From Rhabdonatronobacter sediminivivens (GTDB taxonomy: Bacteria > Pseudomonadota > Alphaproteobacteria > Rhodobacterales > Rhodobacteraceae): DNA of 64,000 nucleotides. Below, piece after piece: positions 41,258 through 50,144 of the stretch. Position numbers and translations under genes: made by a program. Where the stretch lies: positions 62,001 to 126,000 of the forward strand of contig NZ_JACBXS010000001.1 in the NCBI RefSeq assembly GCF_013415485.1, in the 5' to 3' direction. The number at the start of each line of letters is the position of its first letter. Position 1 is the first letter of the stretch. The notes under the pieces were generated by a model. That model was given only the letters and a program-made list of their open reading frames with translations, was not told where the DNA came from and searched no databases.

Positions 41258-41929
41258 ATGTCCCATGATGATTTCGCATTCGAGCCCGTGCGCGGCCTGC
41301 CAGAGCGCCCGCCCAAAAGCGAAATGGTGCTGTGGCAGGGCCGGCCCGATACCCGGGCCCTGGCCCGCGAGGCCTATCGCGTCAACTGGATCATCGGCTA
41401 TTTCGTGCTGATCGTGCTGTGGCGCGGGTCGGTGGGCTGGCTGGAGGCCGGGGCCGCCGGGGCGCTGGCCTTTGGCTTGCCCTATGCCACCCTCGGCCTG
41501 GCGGCCTGGGGCGTGGTGATGGCGCTGGCCTGGGTGCAGGCCCGCGCCACCGTCTACACCATCACCAGCGCGCGGGTGGCCATGCGCATTGGTGCTGCGC
41601 TGACCGTCACGCTGAACCTGCCCTTCCGCCAGATCGCCAATGCCGATCTGAAGCTGGGCAAGGGCGGCACCGGCACCATCGCCCTGGAAACGCTGGGCGA
41701 GACCAAGTTTTCCTATCTTGTGCTGTGGCCGCACCTGCGCCCGGGCCATGTGCGCGTGACCAAACCGGCCCTGCGCTGCATCCCCGATGCCCAGGCTGTC
41801 GCCGAAATCCTGGCCGAGGCCGCCGAGGCGCGGCTGGCCGAGCCCGTTGTCGAACGCACCGCCGCGCGCGCCGCCACGTCGGCGCCCGTCCATCCCGTTC
41901 CCGCAGGCAGCCCCCTGCCCGCCGAATGA
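41258..41929 (+). CDS. puhB: PuhB, reaction-centre assembly protein
   Basis: The 223-residue protein carries PuhB features: an N-terminal stretch VLWQGRPDTRALAREAYRVNWIIGYF, two to three membrane segments, and a PH-like (bPH2) part with YTITSARVAMRIGAALTVTLNLPFRQI cut to ITSARVAMRIG. In R. capsulatus PuhB is needed for normal reaction-centre assembly. It follows puhA by 30 bases and precedes puhC by 13. Confidence 0.93.
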   Translation: MSHDDFAFEPVRGLPERPPKSEMVLWQGRPDTRALAREAYRVNWIIGYFVLIVLWRGSVGWLEAGAAGALAFGLPYATLGLAAWGVVMALAWVQARATVYTITSARVAMRIGAALTVTLNLPFRQIANADLKLGKGGTGTIALETLGETKFSYLVLWPHLRPGHVRVTKPALRCIPDAQAVAEILAEAAEARLAEPVVERTAARAATSAPVHPVPAGSPLPAE

Positions 41930-41942
41930 CCGGAGCGATCCC

Positions 41943-42425
41943 ATGACCAGTGATCCCAACCTTGCCCCCCGCCAACCGGCCTTCAAGCGCGAAGACCGCA
42001 ATGACATGATCCCCGTCGGACTGATCCGCGGCATGTTCGCGCTGGCCCTTGCCTCGCTGGCGCTGGTGACCGGGGCGGTGCTGACCGACCGTCCGCTGGT
42101 GGCCGTGCCGCACGCGGCGCCCGTCACCGCTGAATACCGGATTGTCCTGATCGGCCATGACGCCCAGGCGGTGACCGTGATGGACGAACATGGCGCCGTG
42201 GTTGCCGACCTGCCCCATGGCGGCTTCATCACCGTGATCGAAAACGGGTTGCAGCGCAAACGGATGCTGCATGGCGTGCCAATCGAAAAACCCCTGCGGA
42301 TCGTCGCCTTTGAAAATGGGCGGCTGGCCGCGCTGGACGACTACACCGACTACCGGGTCGAGCTTGGGGCCTTTGGCTCCGAAAACAGGGCCGCGTTCGA
42401 ACGGCTCATTCAGAAACTGAACTGA
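41943..42425 (+). CDS. puhC: PuhC, photosynthetic complex assembly protein
   Basis: The 160-residue protein has one N-terminal membrane helix (about residues 23-45, GLIRGMFALALASLALVTGAVL core) and a periplasmic domain ending in FGSENRAAFERLIQKLN. The mid-part VADLPHGGFITVIENGLQRKR is a hallmark of PuhC. In Rhodobacter PuhC supports organisation of the core complex. The ATG at 41943 is the first after the puhB stop; the longer open frame upstream lies over puhB. Confidence 0.92.
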   Translation: MTSDPNLAPRQPAFKREDRNDMIPVGLIRGMFALALASLALVTGAVLTDRPLVAVPHAAPVTAEYRIVLIGHDAQAVTVMDEHGAVVADLPHGGFITVIENGLQRKRMLHGVPIEKPLRIVAFENGRLAALDDYTDYRVELGAFGSENRAAFERLIQKLN

Positions 42426-42467
42426 CGACAACTGACTGAACGACCAAAAAACCAAGGGAACAAAAGC

Positions 42468-42782
42468 ATGTCACTCTTTGCAAGAAAGGTGGAACAGGTG
42501 CCCTGCACCGTCGAGGTGTCGCACCGTTTCGAAGCCCTGCACGCCCATGTGCGTTTCAACGATGGATCCGTGATCCACCCCGGGGATGAGGTTCTGGTCC
42601 AGGGCCCGCCCGTGCTGGCCGCCTGGGGCGAGGTGATCTCGGAGGACCGGATCGCCACCATCACCCGGGCCAACTGGCTGGAACGCCAATGGACCCGCCT
42701 GACCGGCGATTTCGAATTCATCGAACTGTGCGAGTTTTCCTTCTCGGAAGAGATCTCGCTGGAGCAGGAGGCCGCAGCATGA
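42468..42782 (+). CDS. bciE: BciE-like small subunit of the oxygen-dependent cyclase
   Basis: This 104-residue soluble protein lies between puhC and acsF and overlaps acsF by ATGA. In alphaproteobacteria such as R. sphaeroides the gene at this place (BciE) is required for AcsF cyclase activity, so the name rests on position, size and coupling. Visible features are VPCTVEVSHRFEALHAHVRF, the loop IHPGDEVLVQGPP and an acidic C-terminus. No membrane segment or metal motif is apparent. If it is not BciE, it is an uncharacterised puh-operon protein. Confidence 0.78.
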   Translation: MSLFARKVEQVPCTVEVSHRFEALHAHVRFNDGSVIHPGDEVLVQGPPVLAAWGEVISEDRIATITRANWLERQWTRLTGDFEFIELCEFSFSEEISLEQEAAA

Positions 42783-43885
42783 ACATCCAGAACACCACCC
42801 CCGCCACCGCCCATGACGAGCTGCACGCCGAAATCGCGGACCGCTTCGACACCAACGCCATGGCGCAGGAAAGCACCCTGCTGAACCCGCGCTTCTACAC
42901 CACCGATTTCGATGAACTGGACCGCATCGACGTCACCCCGGTGCGCGAGGAATGGGACAAGCTGATCGCGCAGATGAAATCGGACCCCAACAAGGGCCAT
43001 TTCAAGAAGACCGCGGATTGGGACAAGGTCGATTGGGACGCCATGGACCCGGCCCTGAAGCGTGAGCTGATCGACTTCCTCGTCTCCTCCTGCACGGCCG
43101 AATTCTCGGGCTGCGTGCTGTATAAGGAGATGAAGCGGCGCGGCAACAACCCCGATATCTGCGAGCTGTTCAACTACATGGCCCGCGACGAGGCCCGCCA
43201 CGCAGGCTTCATCAACGATGCCCTGCGCGAGGCCGGCGTGGCCGTGAACCTTGGCTTTCTGACCAAGGCCAAGAAATACACCTATTTCCGGCCGAAATTC
43301 ATCTATTACGCCACCTATCTGTCGGAAAAGATCGGCTACGCGCGGTACATCACCATCTACCGCCACCTGGAGGCGAACCCCGACAAGCGGTTCCATCCGA
43401 TCTTCAAGTGGTTCAAGGAATGGTGCAACGATGAGTTCAGCCATGGCGAGGCCTTCGCCTTGCTGATGCGCACGGACCCCAAGCTGACGGAAAGCTTCGT
43501 CAACAAGCTGTGGATCCGCTTCTTCCTGACCGCCGTCTACGCCACCATGTATGTGCGCGACCATGCCCGGCCTGAATTCCACAAGGCGCTTGGGGTGGAT
43601 ATCGACTGGTATGACCAGGAGGTGTTCCGCAAGACCTCGGAAATCGCCCGGCAGGTCTTTCCGGTGGAGCTGGACATCGATCACCCCGCCTGGATGCCCA
43701 CGCTCAAGAAGATCGAGGCCGCCTACAAGGATGTCGAGGCCGGCACCCGCGCCGGTGGCGTCGGCGGCACGCTGAAGCGCTGGGGCGGCATGGCCCGCGC
43801 CGGGATGGGCTTCGCGCGTCTCTATCTGCTGCCGGTGAAAAAGAGCACTCCGCCCGCCAGCGTGCGGCTGGAACCGGCCTATTGA
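42779..43885 (+). CDS. acsF: Oxygen-dependent Mg-protoporphyrin ester cyclase AcsF
   Basis: AcsF uses O2 to build ring E of bacteriochlorophyll. The 368-residue ferritin-like protein has the diiron ligands in FSGCVLYKEMKRRGNNP, YMARDEARHAGFINDAL and WCNDEFSHGEAFALLMRTDP. Its presence next to bchE gives the cell cyclases for both oxic and anoxic conditions. Its ATG overlaps bciE. A strong hairpin follows in the 60-base gap before puhE. Confidence 0.97.
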   Translation: MNIQNTTPATAHDELHAEIADRFDTNAMAQESTLLNPRFYTTDFDELDRIDVTPVREEWDKLIAQMKSDPNKGHFKKTADWDKVDWDAMDPALKRELIDFLVSSCTAEFSGCVLYKEMKRRGNNPDICELFNYMARDEARHAGFINDALREAGVAVNLGFLTKAKKYTYFRPKFIYYATYLSEKIGYARYITIYRHLEANPDKRFHPIFKWFKEWCNDEFSHGEAFALLMRTDPKLTESFVNKLWIRFFLTAVYATMYVRDHARPEFHKALGVDIDWYDQEVFRKTSEIARQVFPVELDIDHPAWMPTLKKIEAAYKDVEAGTRAGGVGGTLKRWGGMARAGMGFARLYLLPVKKSTPPASVRLEPAY

Positions 43886-43889
43886 TCCC

Positions 43890-43919
43890 GGCGCCGGGCC
43901 CCTTTGCGGGTCCGGCGCC
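43890..43919 (+). promoter_or_regulatory. Intercistronic hairpin acsF-puhE
   Basis: GGCGCCGG plus GCCC (43890-43901) pairs with GGGT plus CCGGCGCC (43908-43919), 12 pairs with one G-U in RNA, loop CTTTGC. No T-run follows, so it more likely shields the upstream mRNA or dampens puhE-hemA than ends transcription. Confidence 0.6.
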
Positions 43920-43945
43920 CCTGACACCCGAAGGTTCGCCAAGGC

Positions 43946-44764
43946 ATGATGCTTGAAAGCCCGCTCTTCGCCGCTCTCTCTGCCCTGCTGCTGTGGTGGG
44001 CATCGACGGGCGTGCTGCTGTGGCGGGTGCATGTGGCCGATCGCGGCCATGGCGATCAGCACACGCTGTCGGTGATCCTGGGCCTGCCACTCTTTGCCGC
44101 CGGGGTGCTGGGGGTGAATGCCACGCTGGGCGATCCGTCCGCGCTGGGCGTCTGGCTGGCCTTCCTGTCGGCGCTGGCGCTTTGGGGGTGGATCGAACTT
44201 GCGTTTCTTTCGGGCGTGATCACGGGGCCGAACCAGGCCCCCTGCCCGCCCGGCCTGCGCGGCGCGCGGCGCTTCTGGAGCGCCTTTGCCACCATCGCCT
44301 GGCATGAACTGGCCCTGCTGGCCACACTCGTGACCCTTGGCGCGGCGACATGGGGCGCGGAAAACGCCTTTGCCTTCTGGACCTTCGCGCTTCTCTTCGG
44401 GGCGCGTATCTCGGCCAAGCTGAACCTGTTTCTGGGCGTGCCGCGCATCAACACCGACTTCCTGCCCCGCCCGCTGGCCCATCTGTCGGGCTATTTCCGG
44501 CAGGGGCCGGTGTCAGGCTTCTTCCCCGTTTCGGTCACGCTGCTGGCGCTGACCACCGGCTGTTTCATCGAACGCATCGTCTCAGCCACCACCCCCGGTG
44601 CCACCGTGGGGTTCACCCTGCTTGCTGCCCTGTCTGCCCTGGCCCTTCTGGAACACTGGTTCATGGTCTGGCGCGTGCGCGATGACAAGCTCTGGCGCTG
44701 GCTTCTGCCGGACGCCCAACCGACACAACCAAAAAGACTGCAAGAGGACAGCCATGGACTTTGA
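43946..44764 (+). CDS. puhE: PuhE, photosynthetic complex membrane protein (DUF3623)
   Basis: The 272-residue protein has about seven membrane helices and family parts [39 protein letters not shown] (key part [15 protein letters not shown]) and [11 protein letters not shown]. In R. capsulatus PuhE lowers bacteriochlorophyll formation and affects reaction-centre levels. It is the last puh gene and overlaps hemA by 11 bases, tying assembly and tetrapyrrole supply together. Confidence 0.92.
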   Translation: MMLESPLFAALSALLLWWASTGVLLWRVHVADRGHGDQHTLSVILGLPLFAAGVLGVNATLGDPSALGVWLAFLSALALWGWIELAFLSGVITGPNQAPCPPGLRGARRFWSAFATIAWHELALLATLVTLGAATWGAENAFAFWTFALLFGARISAKLNLFLGVPRINTDFLPRPLAHLSGYFRQGPVSGFFPVSVTLLALTTGCFIERIVSATTPGATVGFTLLAALSALALLEHWFMVWRVRDDKLWRWLLPDAQPTQPKRLQEDSHGL

Positions 44765-45965
44765 GCGCCATTTCCAAAGCGAACTCGCAACCCTCAAGGC
44801 CGAGGGCAACTATCGCATCTTTGCGGAACTGCAGCGCAAATGCGGCGCCTTCCCCAAGGTCCGCCATTTCGATGCCAGCGGCGAGGAAGAGGTCACCGTC
44901 TGGTGCTCGAACGATTACCTGGGCATGGGCCATCACCCCGATGTCGTCAGCGCCATGGTGGACACCGTGCGCGAATGCGGCACCGGCGCCGGGGGGACGC
45001 GCAATATCTCGGGCAACAACCACCTGCACCGGGTGCTTGAAGCGGAACTGGCCGATCTGCATGGCAAGGAATCGGCGCTGCTGTTCACCAGCGGCTATGT
45101 GTCGAACTGGGCCGCGCTCAGCACCCTGGGCGCGCGCATCCCCAACGCCGTGATCCTGTCGGACGAAAAGAACCACGCCAGCATGATCGAAGGCATCCGC
45201 CACAGCCGCGCCGACAAGGTCATCTGGAAGCACAACGACTGGCGCGACCTGGACCGCAAGCTGAAAGCCGTGGGCGACCGGCCAAAGATCGTGGCCTTTG
45301 AAAGCGTCTATTCCATGGATGGCGACATCTGCCCCATGCGCGAGATCGTCGAGGTGGCCGAGGCCCATGGCGCGCTCACCTACCTCGATGAGGTCCACGC
45401 CGTGGGCATGTATGGCCCCCGCGGCGGCGGTATCTCCGAAGAGCGCGGCCTCGCCCACCGGATCGATCTGATCGAAGGCACCTTGGGCAAGGCCTATGGC
45501 GTCATGGGCGGCTATGTCACCGGCAGCACCGCCATGTGCGACTTCATCCGCTCCTTCGCCAGCGGCTTCATCTTCACCACCGCCCTGCCGCCTGCGGTGG
45601 CGGCCGCCGCCACGGCATCAATCCGGCACCTGAAAGCATCGGACATCGAACGCCGCGCCCAGCGCGACCGCGTGGCCCGCCTGCGCGCCCGGCTGGATGC
45701 GCATGGCATCCCGCACATGCCCAATGACAGCCACATCATCCCGGTGATGATCGGCGATCCGGTCAAATGCCGCATGATCAGCGATATCCTGATGCGCGAC
45801 TGGGGCATCTATGTGCAGCCCATCAACTACCCCACCGTGGCCAAGGGGACCGAACGCCTGCGCATCACCCCGGGCCCGCTCCACAGCGATGCCGATATCG
45901 ACCATCTGGTCGATGCGCTGGCCACGCTCTGGACCCAATGCGCCATCGCCCATGCCGTGGCCTGA
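44754..45965 (+). CDS. hemA: 5-aminolevulinate synthase
   Basis: HemA condenses glycine and succinyl-CoA to 5-aminolevulinate, the entry to all tetrapyrroles in alphaproteobacteria. The 403-residue PLP enzyme has the glycine-rich [33 protein letters not shown], and the PLP lysine in [13 protein letters not shown]. The ATG of MDFERHFQ lies inside the puhE end. Another ALA synthase gene (hemT) may exist elsewhere, as in R. sphaeroides. Confidence 0.97.
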   Translation: MDFERHFQSELATLKAEGNYRIFAELQRKCGAFPKVRHFDASGEEEVTVWCSNDYLGMGHHPDVVSAMVDTVRECGTGAGGTRNISGNNHLHRVLEAELADLHGKESALLFTSGYVSNWAALSTLGARIPNAVILSDEKNHASMIEGIRHSRADKVIWKHNDWRDLDRKLKAVGDRPKIVAFESVYSMDGDICPMREIVEVAEAHGALTYLDEVHAVGMYGPRGGGISEERGLAHRIDLIEGTLGKAYGVMGGYVTGSTAMCDFIRSFASGFIFTTALPPAVAAAATASIRHLKASDIERRAQRDRVARLRARLDAHGIPHMPNDSHIIPVMIGDPVKCRMISDILMRDWGIYVQPINYPTVAKGTERLRITPGPLHSDADIDHLVDALATLWTQCAIAHAVA

Positions 45966-46027
45966 CTGCAAAGTGATCCGGCGCGGCTCCGGTCCCGTAT
46001 AACGTACCGAATGAACAGGAGGAAAAC

Positions 46028-46480
46028 ATGAAAAGACTTGCACCGGGCGTCGCCGCTCTGACCTTGTTCGCAGCACCGGCCCTTGCCGGGGACCCCGCAG
46101 CGGGCGAATCCGCCTTTGGCCAGTGCCAGACCTGCCACGTCGTTCAGAATGAGGATGGCGATATCCTCGCCGGGCGCAACGGACGCCAGGGACCCAATCT
46201 TTACGGCCTGGTCGGACGCACCGCCGGAACGGTCGAAGGGTTCCGCTATCAGAACTCCATCGTGCAGGCTGGCGAAGAGGGGCTTGTGTGGGACGAGGAA
46301 AACCTCGTCGCCTATCTCCTGAACCCCCAGGACTACCTGCGCGAGGTTCTCGATGATCGCCGCGCGCGCAGCGGCATGGTCCACAGGGTCCGCGCCGAAG
46401 CAGAGGCAGCGGATATCGTCGCCTTCCTCGCCCAGTTCGGCACAGCTGCCGAAGGTGAAGAAGAAGACACCGGCAGCTGA
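46028..46480 (+). CDS. cycA: Cytochrome c2
   Basis: Cytochrome c2 shuttles electrons in the periplasm between the bc1 complex and the reaction centre. The 150-residue precursor has a signal peptide (MKRLAPGVAALTLFAAPALA), haem site CQTCH, GPNLYGLVGRTAGT, and a likely haem-ligand methionine in RARSGMVHRV. The mature part has no lysine, about 23 acidic and 10 arginine residues, and a tail EGEEEDTGS. This differs strongly from lysine-rich Rhodobacter c2. A strong AGGAGG precedes the ATG, and a hairpin follows the gene. Confidence 0.88.
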   Translation: MKRLAPGVAALTLFAAPALAGDPAAGESAFGQCQTCHVVQNEDGDILAGRNGRQGPNLYGLVGRTAGTVEGFRYQNSIVQAGEEGLVWDEENLVAYLLNPQDYLREVLDDRRARSGMVHRVRAEAEAADIVAFLAQFGTAAEGEEEDTGS

Positions 46481-46532
46481 GGGCACCGGCGCCGGTCAAG
46501 GACGCAACGCAGGCAATTTTGCACCAACCGGA

Positions 46533-46555
46533 ACGCCCCGCCATTGGCGGGGCGT
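46533..46555 (+). terminator. Hairpin after cycA
   Basis: ACGCCCCGCC and GGCGGGGCGT form a perfect 10-bp stem with loop ATT, 53 bases after the cycA stop. No T-run follows. It lies between convergent cycA and lpdA and could serve either gene. Confidence 0.6.
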
Positions 46556-46598
46556 GACATGTCATGTGCGGCGGAACGCCGCTCCGCTTGACAGATCG

Positions 46599-47993
46599 TC
46601 AGAAATGCAGGGCGCGGCCGTAGGCGTCCAGAACCGATTCGTGCATCATTTCGGACAGGGTCGGATGCGGGAACACCGTCTCCATCAATTCGGCCTCGGT
46701 GGTCTCCAACGTCCGGCCCACCACATAGCCCTGGATCAACTCGGTCACCTCGGCGCCCACCATATGCGCGCCCAGCAGTTCGCCCGTACCTTCGTCGAAG
46801 ATGGTCTTGATCATCCCCTCCGGCTCGCCCAGCGCAATCGCCTTGCCGTTGCCGATAAAGGGGAAGCGGCCCACCTTGACCTTCAATCCGCGCTCCTTCG
46901 CCTGCGCCTCGGTCAGGCCGACGCTGGCCACCTGCGGGTGGCAATAGGTGCAGCCCGCAATCGCATCGGGCCTCACGGGATGCGGATGGCCCCCGGCGAT
47001 CAACTCGGCCACCATCACGCCCTCATGGCTGGCCTTGTGCGCCAGCCACGGCCCCGCCACCAGATCACCGATGGCCCAGACGCCCTTGACCCCGGTGCGG
47101 CAATATTCGTCGGTGACCACATGGCCGCGATCCAGCTGCACGCCCAGCGCGTCCAGGCCCAGCCCTTCGGTATTGGCCACGATCCCCACGGCCGAGATCA
47201 CCGTGTCGAACTCCTGCGTCCCGGTCTTGCCGCCGGTTTCGATATGCGCGGTAACCTTGCCCTTGCCCCGGTCCAGCTTCTTGACCATGGATTTCTCCAT
47301 GATCTTCATGCCCTGCTTGGTGAACTGCTTGCGGGCAAAGGCACTGATCTCGGCATCCTCCACCGGCAGGATCCGGTCCATCACCTCAACCACCGTGGTA
47401 TCGCTGCCCAGGGTGTTGAAGAAACTGGCAAATTCGATCCCGATAGCGCCCGAGCCGATCACCAGCAGCTTCTTCGGCATCCGCTTCGGCTCCAGCGCGT
47501 GCCGGTAGGTCCAGACCAGATCGCCATCCGCCTCCAGCCCGGGCAATTCGCGCGCGCGCGCGCCGGTGGCCAGGATGATGTCCGGGGCGGTCAGCTCCTC
47601 GCTGCCCTTGTCGGTCTTGACCGTCACCTTGCCCGGCGCCGGGACCGAGGCCGTGCCCATCACCACCGTCACCTTGTGCTTCTTCATCAGATGGCCGATC
47701 CCGCCGGAAAGCTGCCCCGCCACCTTACGCGAGCGTTTCACCACCGCATCCAGGTCATAGCCGATCCCTTCGGCCTTGAGCCCGAACTCCTTGGCGCGCT
47801 CCATCAGGTGAAACACCTCGGCCGAGCGCAGCATGGCCTTGGTGGGAATGCAGCCCCAGTTCAGGCAGATGCCGCCCAGGTTTTCGCGTTCGACAATCGC
47901 CACCTTCTTGCCCAGTTGGCTGGCCCTGATTGCGGCCACATAGCCGCCCGGACCGGCCCCGATGACGACAACATCAAACGCTTTGGCAGCCAT
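46599..47993 (-). CDS. lpdA: Dihydrolipoyl dehydrogenase
   Basis: This flavoprotein reoxidises dihydrolipoyl groups of 2-oxoacid dehydrogenases or the glycine cleavage system with NAD. The 464-residue protein has FAD fold VVVIGAGPGGYVAAIRASQLG, the redox disulfide GGICLNWGCIPTKA, NAD fold LLVIGSGAIGIEFASFF and the active base in FPHPTLSEMMHES. It is not next to a 2-oxoacid dehydrogenase gene, so its partner complex is not clear. A palindrome lies in front of it. Confidence 0.96.
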   Translation of the reverse strand: MAAKAFDVVVIGAGPGGYVAAIRASQLGKKVAIVERENLGGICLNWGCIPTKAMLRSAEVFHLMERAKEFGLKAEGIGYDLDAVVKRSRKVAGQLSGGIGHLMKKHKVTVVMGTASVPAPGKVTVKTDKGSEELTAPDIILATGARARELPGLEADGDLVWTYRHALEPKRMPKKLLVIGSGAIGIEFASFFNTLGSDTTVVEVMDRILPVEDAEISAFARKQFTKQGMKIMEKSMVKKLDRGKGKVTAHIETGGKTGTQEFDTVISAVGIVANTEGLGLDALGVQLDRGHVVTDEYCRTGVKGVWAIGDLVAGPWLAHKASHEGVMVAELIAGGHPHPVRPDAIAGCTYCHPQVASVGLTEAQAKERGLKVKVGRFPFIGNGKAIALGEPEGMIKTIFDEGTGELLGAHMVGAEVTELIQGYVVGRTLETTEAELMETVFPHPTLSEMMHESVLDAYGRALHF

Positions 47994-48015
47994 GCGCGCT
48001 CTCCTTCCGCAAAAT

Positions 48016-48035
48016 ATAGTTTGGCATTAAACTAT
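48016..48035. promoter_or_regulatory. AT-rich palindrome upstream of lpdA
   Basis: ATAGTTT and AAACTAT flank GGCATT, 23 bases before the lpdA ATG. It stands out by its A+T content and is likely an operator of a dimeric regulator that I cannot name. Confidence 0.5.
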
Positions 48036-48136
48036 TTCGGGATTCGGCGCAACGGCGCAGCGCGGCGCCACGGCTACAGCGCCGACATCGCAGTCGGCGC
48101 TGACATTGCCACCCAAGGGGGCGCCTGCACAGATGA

Positions 48137-48715
48137 TCAGGCGGCGAGCTGAAGCTCGCGCACAACCTCACCATACCCGCCGCGATCCAGAAACACCTGC
48201 TCCGCCGGGGTGCTGTCGCGCGACAGCGCGTCATTGCGATAGGGGAAGCGGCCGAAATCGCGGATCACCTTGCGATGGGCCCGCGCATGGAGCAGGTTCT
48301 GCATCCCGGTTTCCGGCATCCGGGTCAGGAACATCCGCACACAACGGTCCTGATCGAACGGGCTTTCGGAATGCATCAGCGGCAGATAGAAGAACTGCCG
48401 TTCCGGTTCGGGCACCTGCAGGTCCAGCTTGTGGTGGCAGGCGCGGATGGCAGCGCTCAGCGCCAGCCCGTCCGTGGCAAAGGCGCGCGGATCACCCCGG
48501 AACATGTTGCGCGGAAACTGGTCGGTGACGATCAGATAGGCCAGCGCCCCGCGCGGGTTGCTTTGCCACTGTGTCAGACGCCCTTCGCGCGCACGCTCCC
48601 ACAAAGGCGCAAACCTGGAGCTGATCTGTTCATCAAGCTCCGGGCTCACCTCATACCAGCCCTTCGGTCCGACATCTTTCAGCCAGAACCTCAGAACCTG
48701 TTCCGCGGTTTCCAT
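48137..48715 (-). CDS. DUF924 family protein
   Basis: The 192-residue protein has the DUF924 pattern: VLRFWLKDVGPKGWYEVSPELDE, TDQFPRNMFRGDPRAFATDGLAL (key part TDQFPRNMFRG) and FFYLPLMHSES. The fold is helical and TPR-like; the function is unknown. I start at METAEQVL, where the family begins; the frame is open for 19 codons more. A TGTCA/TGACA palindrome lies 20 bases upstream. Confidence 0.9.
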   Translation of the reverse strand: METAEQVLRFWLKDVGPKGWYEVSPELDEQISSRFAPLWERAREGRLTQWQSNPRGALAYLIVTDQFPRNMFRGDPRAFATDGLALSAAIRACHHKLDLQVPEPERQFFYLPLMHSESPFDQDRCVRMFLTRMPETGMQNLLHARAHRKVIRDFGRFPYRNDALSRDSTPAEQVFLDRGGYGEVVRELQLAA

Positions 48716-48734
48716 CTCACCCTCCTGCAAACAC

Positions 48735-48753
48735 CTGTCAAAAATTCTGACAG
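48735..48753. promoter_or_regulatory. Palindrome upstream of DUF924 gene
   Basis: CTGTCA and TGACAG flank a 7-base centre. It looks like a PpsR site but has 11 instead of 12 bases between TGT and ACA, so another regulator is more likely. Confidence 0.35.
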
Positions 48754-48839
48754 CAGGCGTGCAAACGAGCAAGAATCACGCAACGCGCATGGCGGGTCCT
48801 CGGCAAAAAGCTGCCCAACCGTTGTGCAATTGTGACGAT

Positions 48840-50081
48840 TCAGGTCGAATCGCTTTCTGTCTGTGCGTCAATGACCGCCTCATAGGCAACTGCAGTCGTG
48901 CCCGGCGTGATCGCGTTGAAACTGCCGGTGGAATCGACCGCAGGCGCCGGACGCCGGGACATCCGCCACACGGCATAGACCGCCAGCAAGGCGCTCAGCA
49001 TCCCGATATAGAGGAAGAACCCCCCCGGCCCCACCCAGGCCATGATCCAGCCGATCGCCACGGGGCCGATGATCGCACCCAGCCCGTTGACGAACATCAA
49101 CCCGGCCGAAGCCGCCGCCATGTCATCATGCTCCAGATAGTCGTTGGTATAGGCCAGAAGCAGCGAATAGAGCGGGTTCGAGATCCCCCCGATCGCCATG
49201 GCCACCAGCAACAGCGCCGTGAAGCCCAGCGGCAACAGCGCCGCCAGAGTCGCCGTCACCGCCCCCACGACCGCAACAACCAGGATCAGCTGCCGACGGT
49301 CCATTCGGTCCGAGATCCAGCCGATGGGATACTGGAAGATCAGCCCCCCGAAATAGATCGCTGCAACGAAGATGGTGATCTCCAGCACCGACAGGCCGGC
49401 CACCCCGCCCCAGACCGCAGCCATGCCGAAGATCGCGGCAAAGACCCCGCCCATCAGGAAGATCCCCACCACACCCAGCGGGGATACATTGTAAAGCTGG
49501 CGAAAGCTCATCCGCTTGATGCTGCCAAAGGCCGGCGCCGGGCTGATCGACAGCAGGATCGGCGTGAACGCCAGCGATACCAGCACCGAAGGGATCACGA
49601 ACAGCATGAACCCCGCCGGATCCGCCAGGTTGAGCACCCCCTGCGCGGTGATGATCCCCAGCATCTGCACGATCATGTAAAGCGACAGCGTCTGTCCGCG
49701 GGTTTCATTGGTGGCGGTATTGTTCAGCCAGCTTTCGGCAGTGACATAGACCCCCGCAAAGCAGAAGCCGATCAGCACGCGCAGCACCACCCAGACAATC
49801 CAGTCCGGGACCGCCGCATAGAGCACCAGCACCGCCGAGATCAGCGATCCCAGCGCCGCAAAGACCCGCACATGCCCCACCCGCCGGATCAGGTCCGGCG
49901 CCATGCGCGACCCGAACAGGAAGCCCAGGAAATAGGCAGACATCACCAGCGACATCTGCTGCGTGCTGAACCCTTCCAGGTTCCCGCGAATACCCAGCAA
50001 CGTGCCCTGGATACCGTTGCCGATCATCAGCAGCAACATGCCCAGCAGCAAAGGCCAGGAAGCGGCGAAAACTCGGATCAT
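48840..50081 (-). CDS. MFS transporter
   Basis: The 413-residue protein has twelve hydrophobic helices in two halves. The loop 2-3 signature is GFLFGSRMAPDLIRRVGHVRVF, and the second half has the related GLIFQYPIGWISDRMDRRQL. This resembles the YcaD-like branch. It sits in the inner membrane; the substrate is unknown. It lies 63 bases downstream of queA on the same strand and may be expressed with it. Confidence 0.9.
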   Translation of the reverse strand: MIRVFAASWPLLLGMLLLMIGNGIQGTLLGIRGNLEGFSTQQMSLVMSAYFLGFLFGSRMAPDLIRRVGHVRVFAALGSLISAVLVLYAAVPDWIVWVVLRVLIGFCFAGVYVTAESWLNNTATNETRGQTLSLYMIVQMLGIITAQGVLNLADPAGFMLFVIPSVLVSLAFTPILLSISPAPAFGSIKRMSFRQLYNVSPLGVVGIFLMGGVFAAIFGMAAVWGGVAGLSVLEITIFVAAIYFGGLIFQYPIGWISDRMDRRQLILVVAVVGAVTATLAALLPLGFTALLLVAMAIGGISNPLYSLLLAYTNDYLEHDDMAAASAGLMFVNGLGAIIGPVAIGWIMAWVGPGGFFLYIGMLSALLAVYAVWRMSRRPAPAVDSTGSFNAITPGTTAVAYEAVIDAQTESDST

Positions 50082-50144
50082 GCAAGGCGCTCCTTCAAGC
50101 GTTCAGAGGTAGCATACCCGGAGACGGGTGCAAAACCTGCCACT

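Noticed and set aside
45998-46003. TATAAC before cycA as a -10 element
   Set aside because: No acceptable -35 at 16-18 bases upstream; too weak to list as a promoter.
48735-48753. TGTCA/TGACA palindrome before the DUF924 gene as a PpsR operator
   Set aside because: The spacing is 11 instead of 12 bases, and the gene has no link to photosynthesis.
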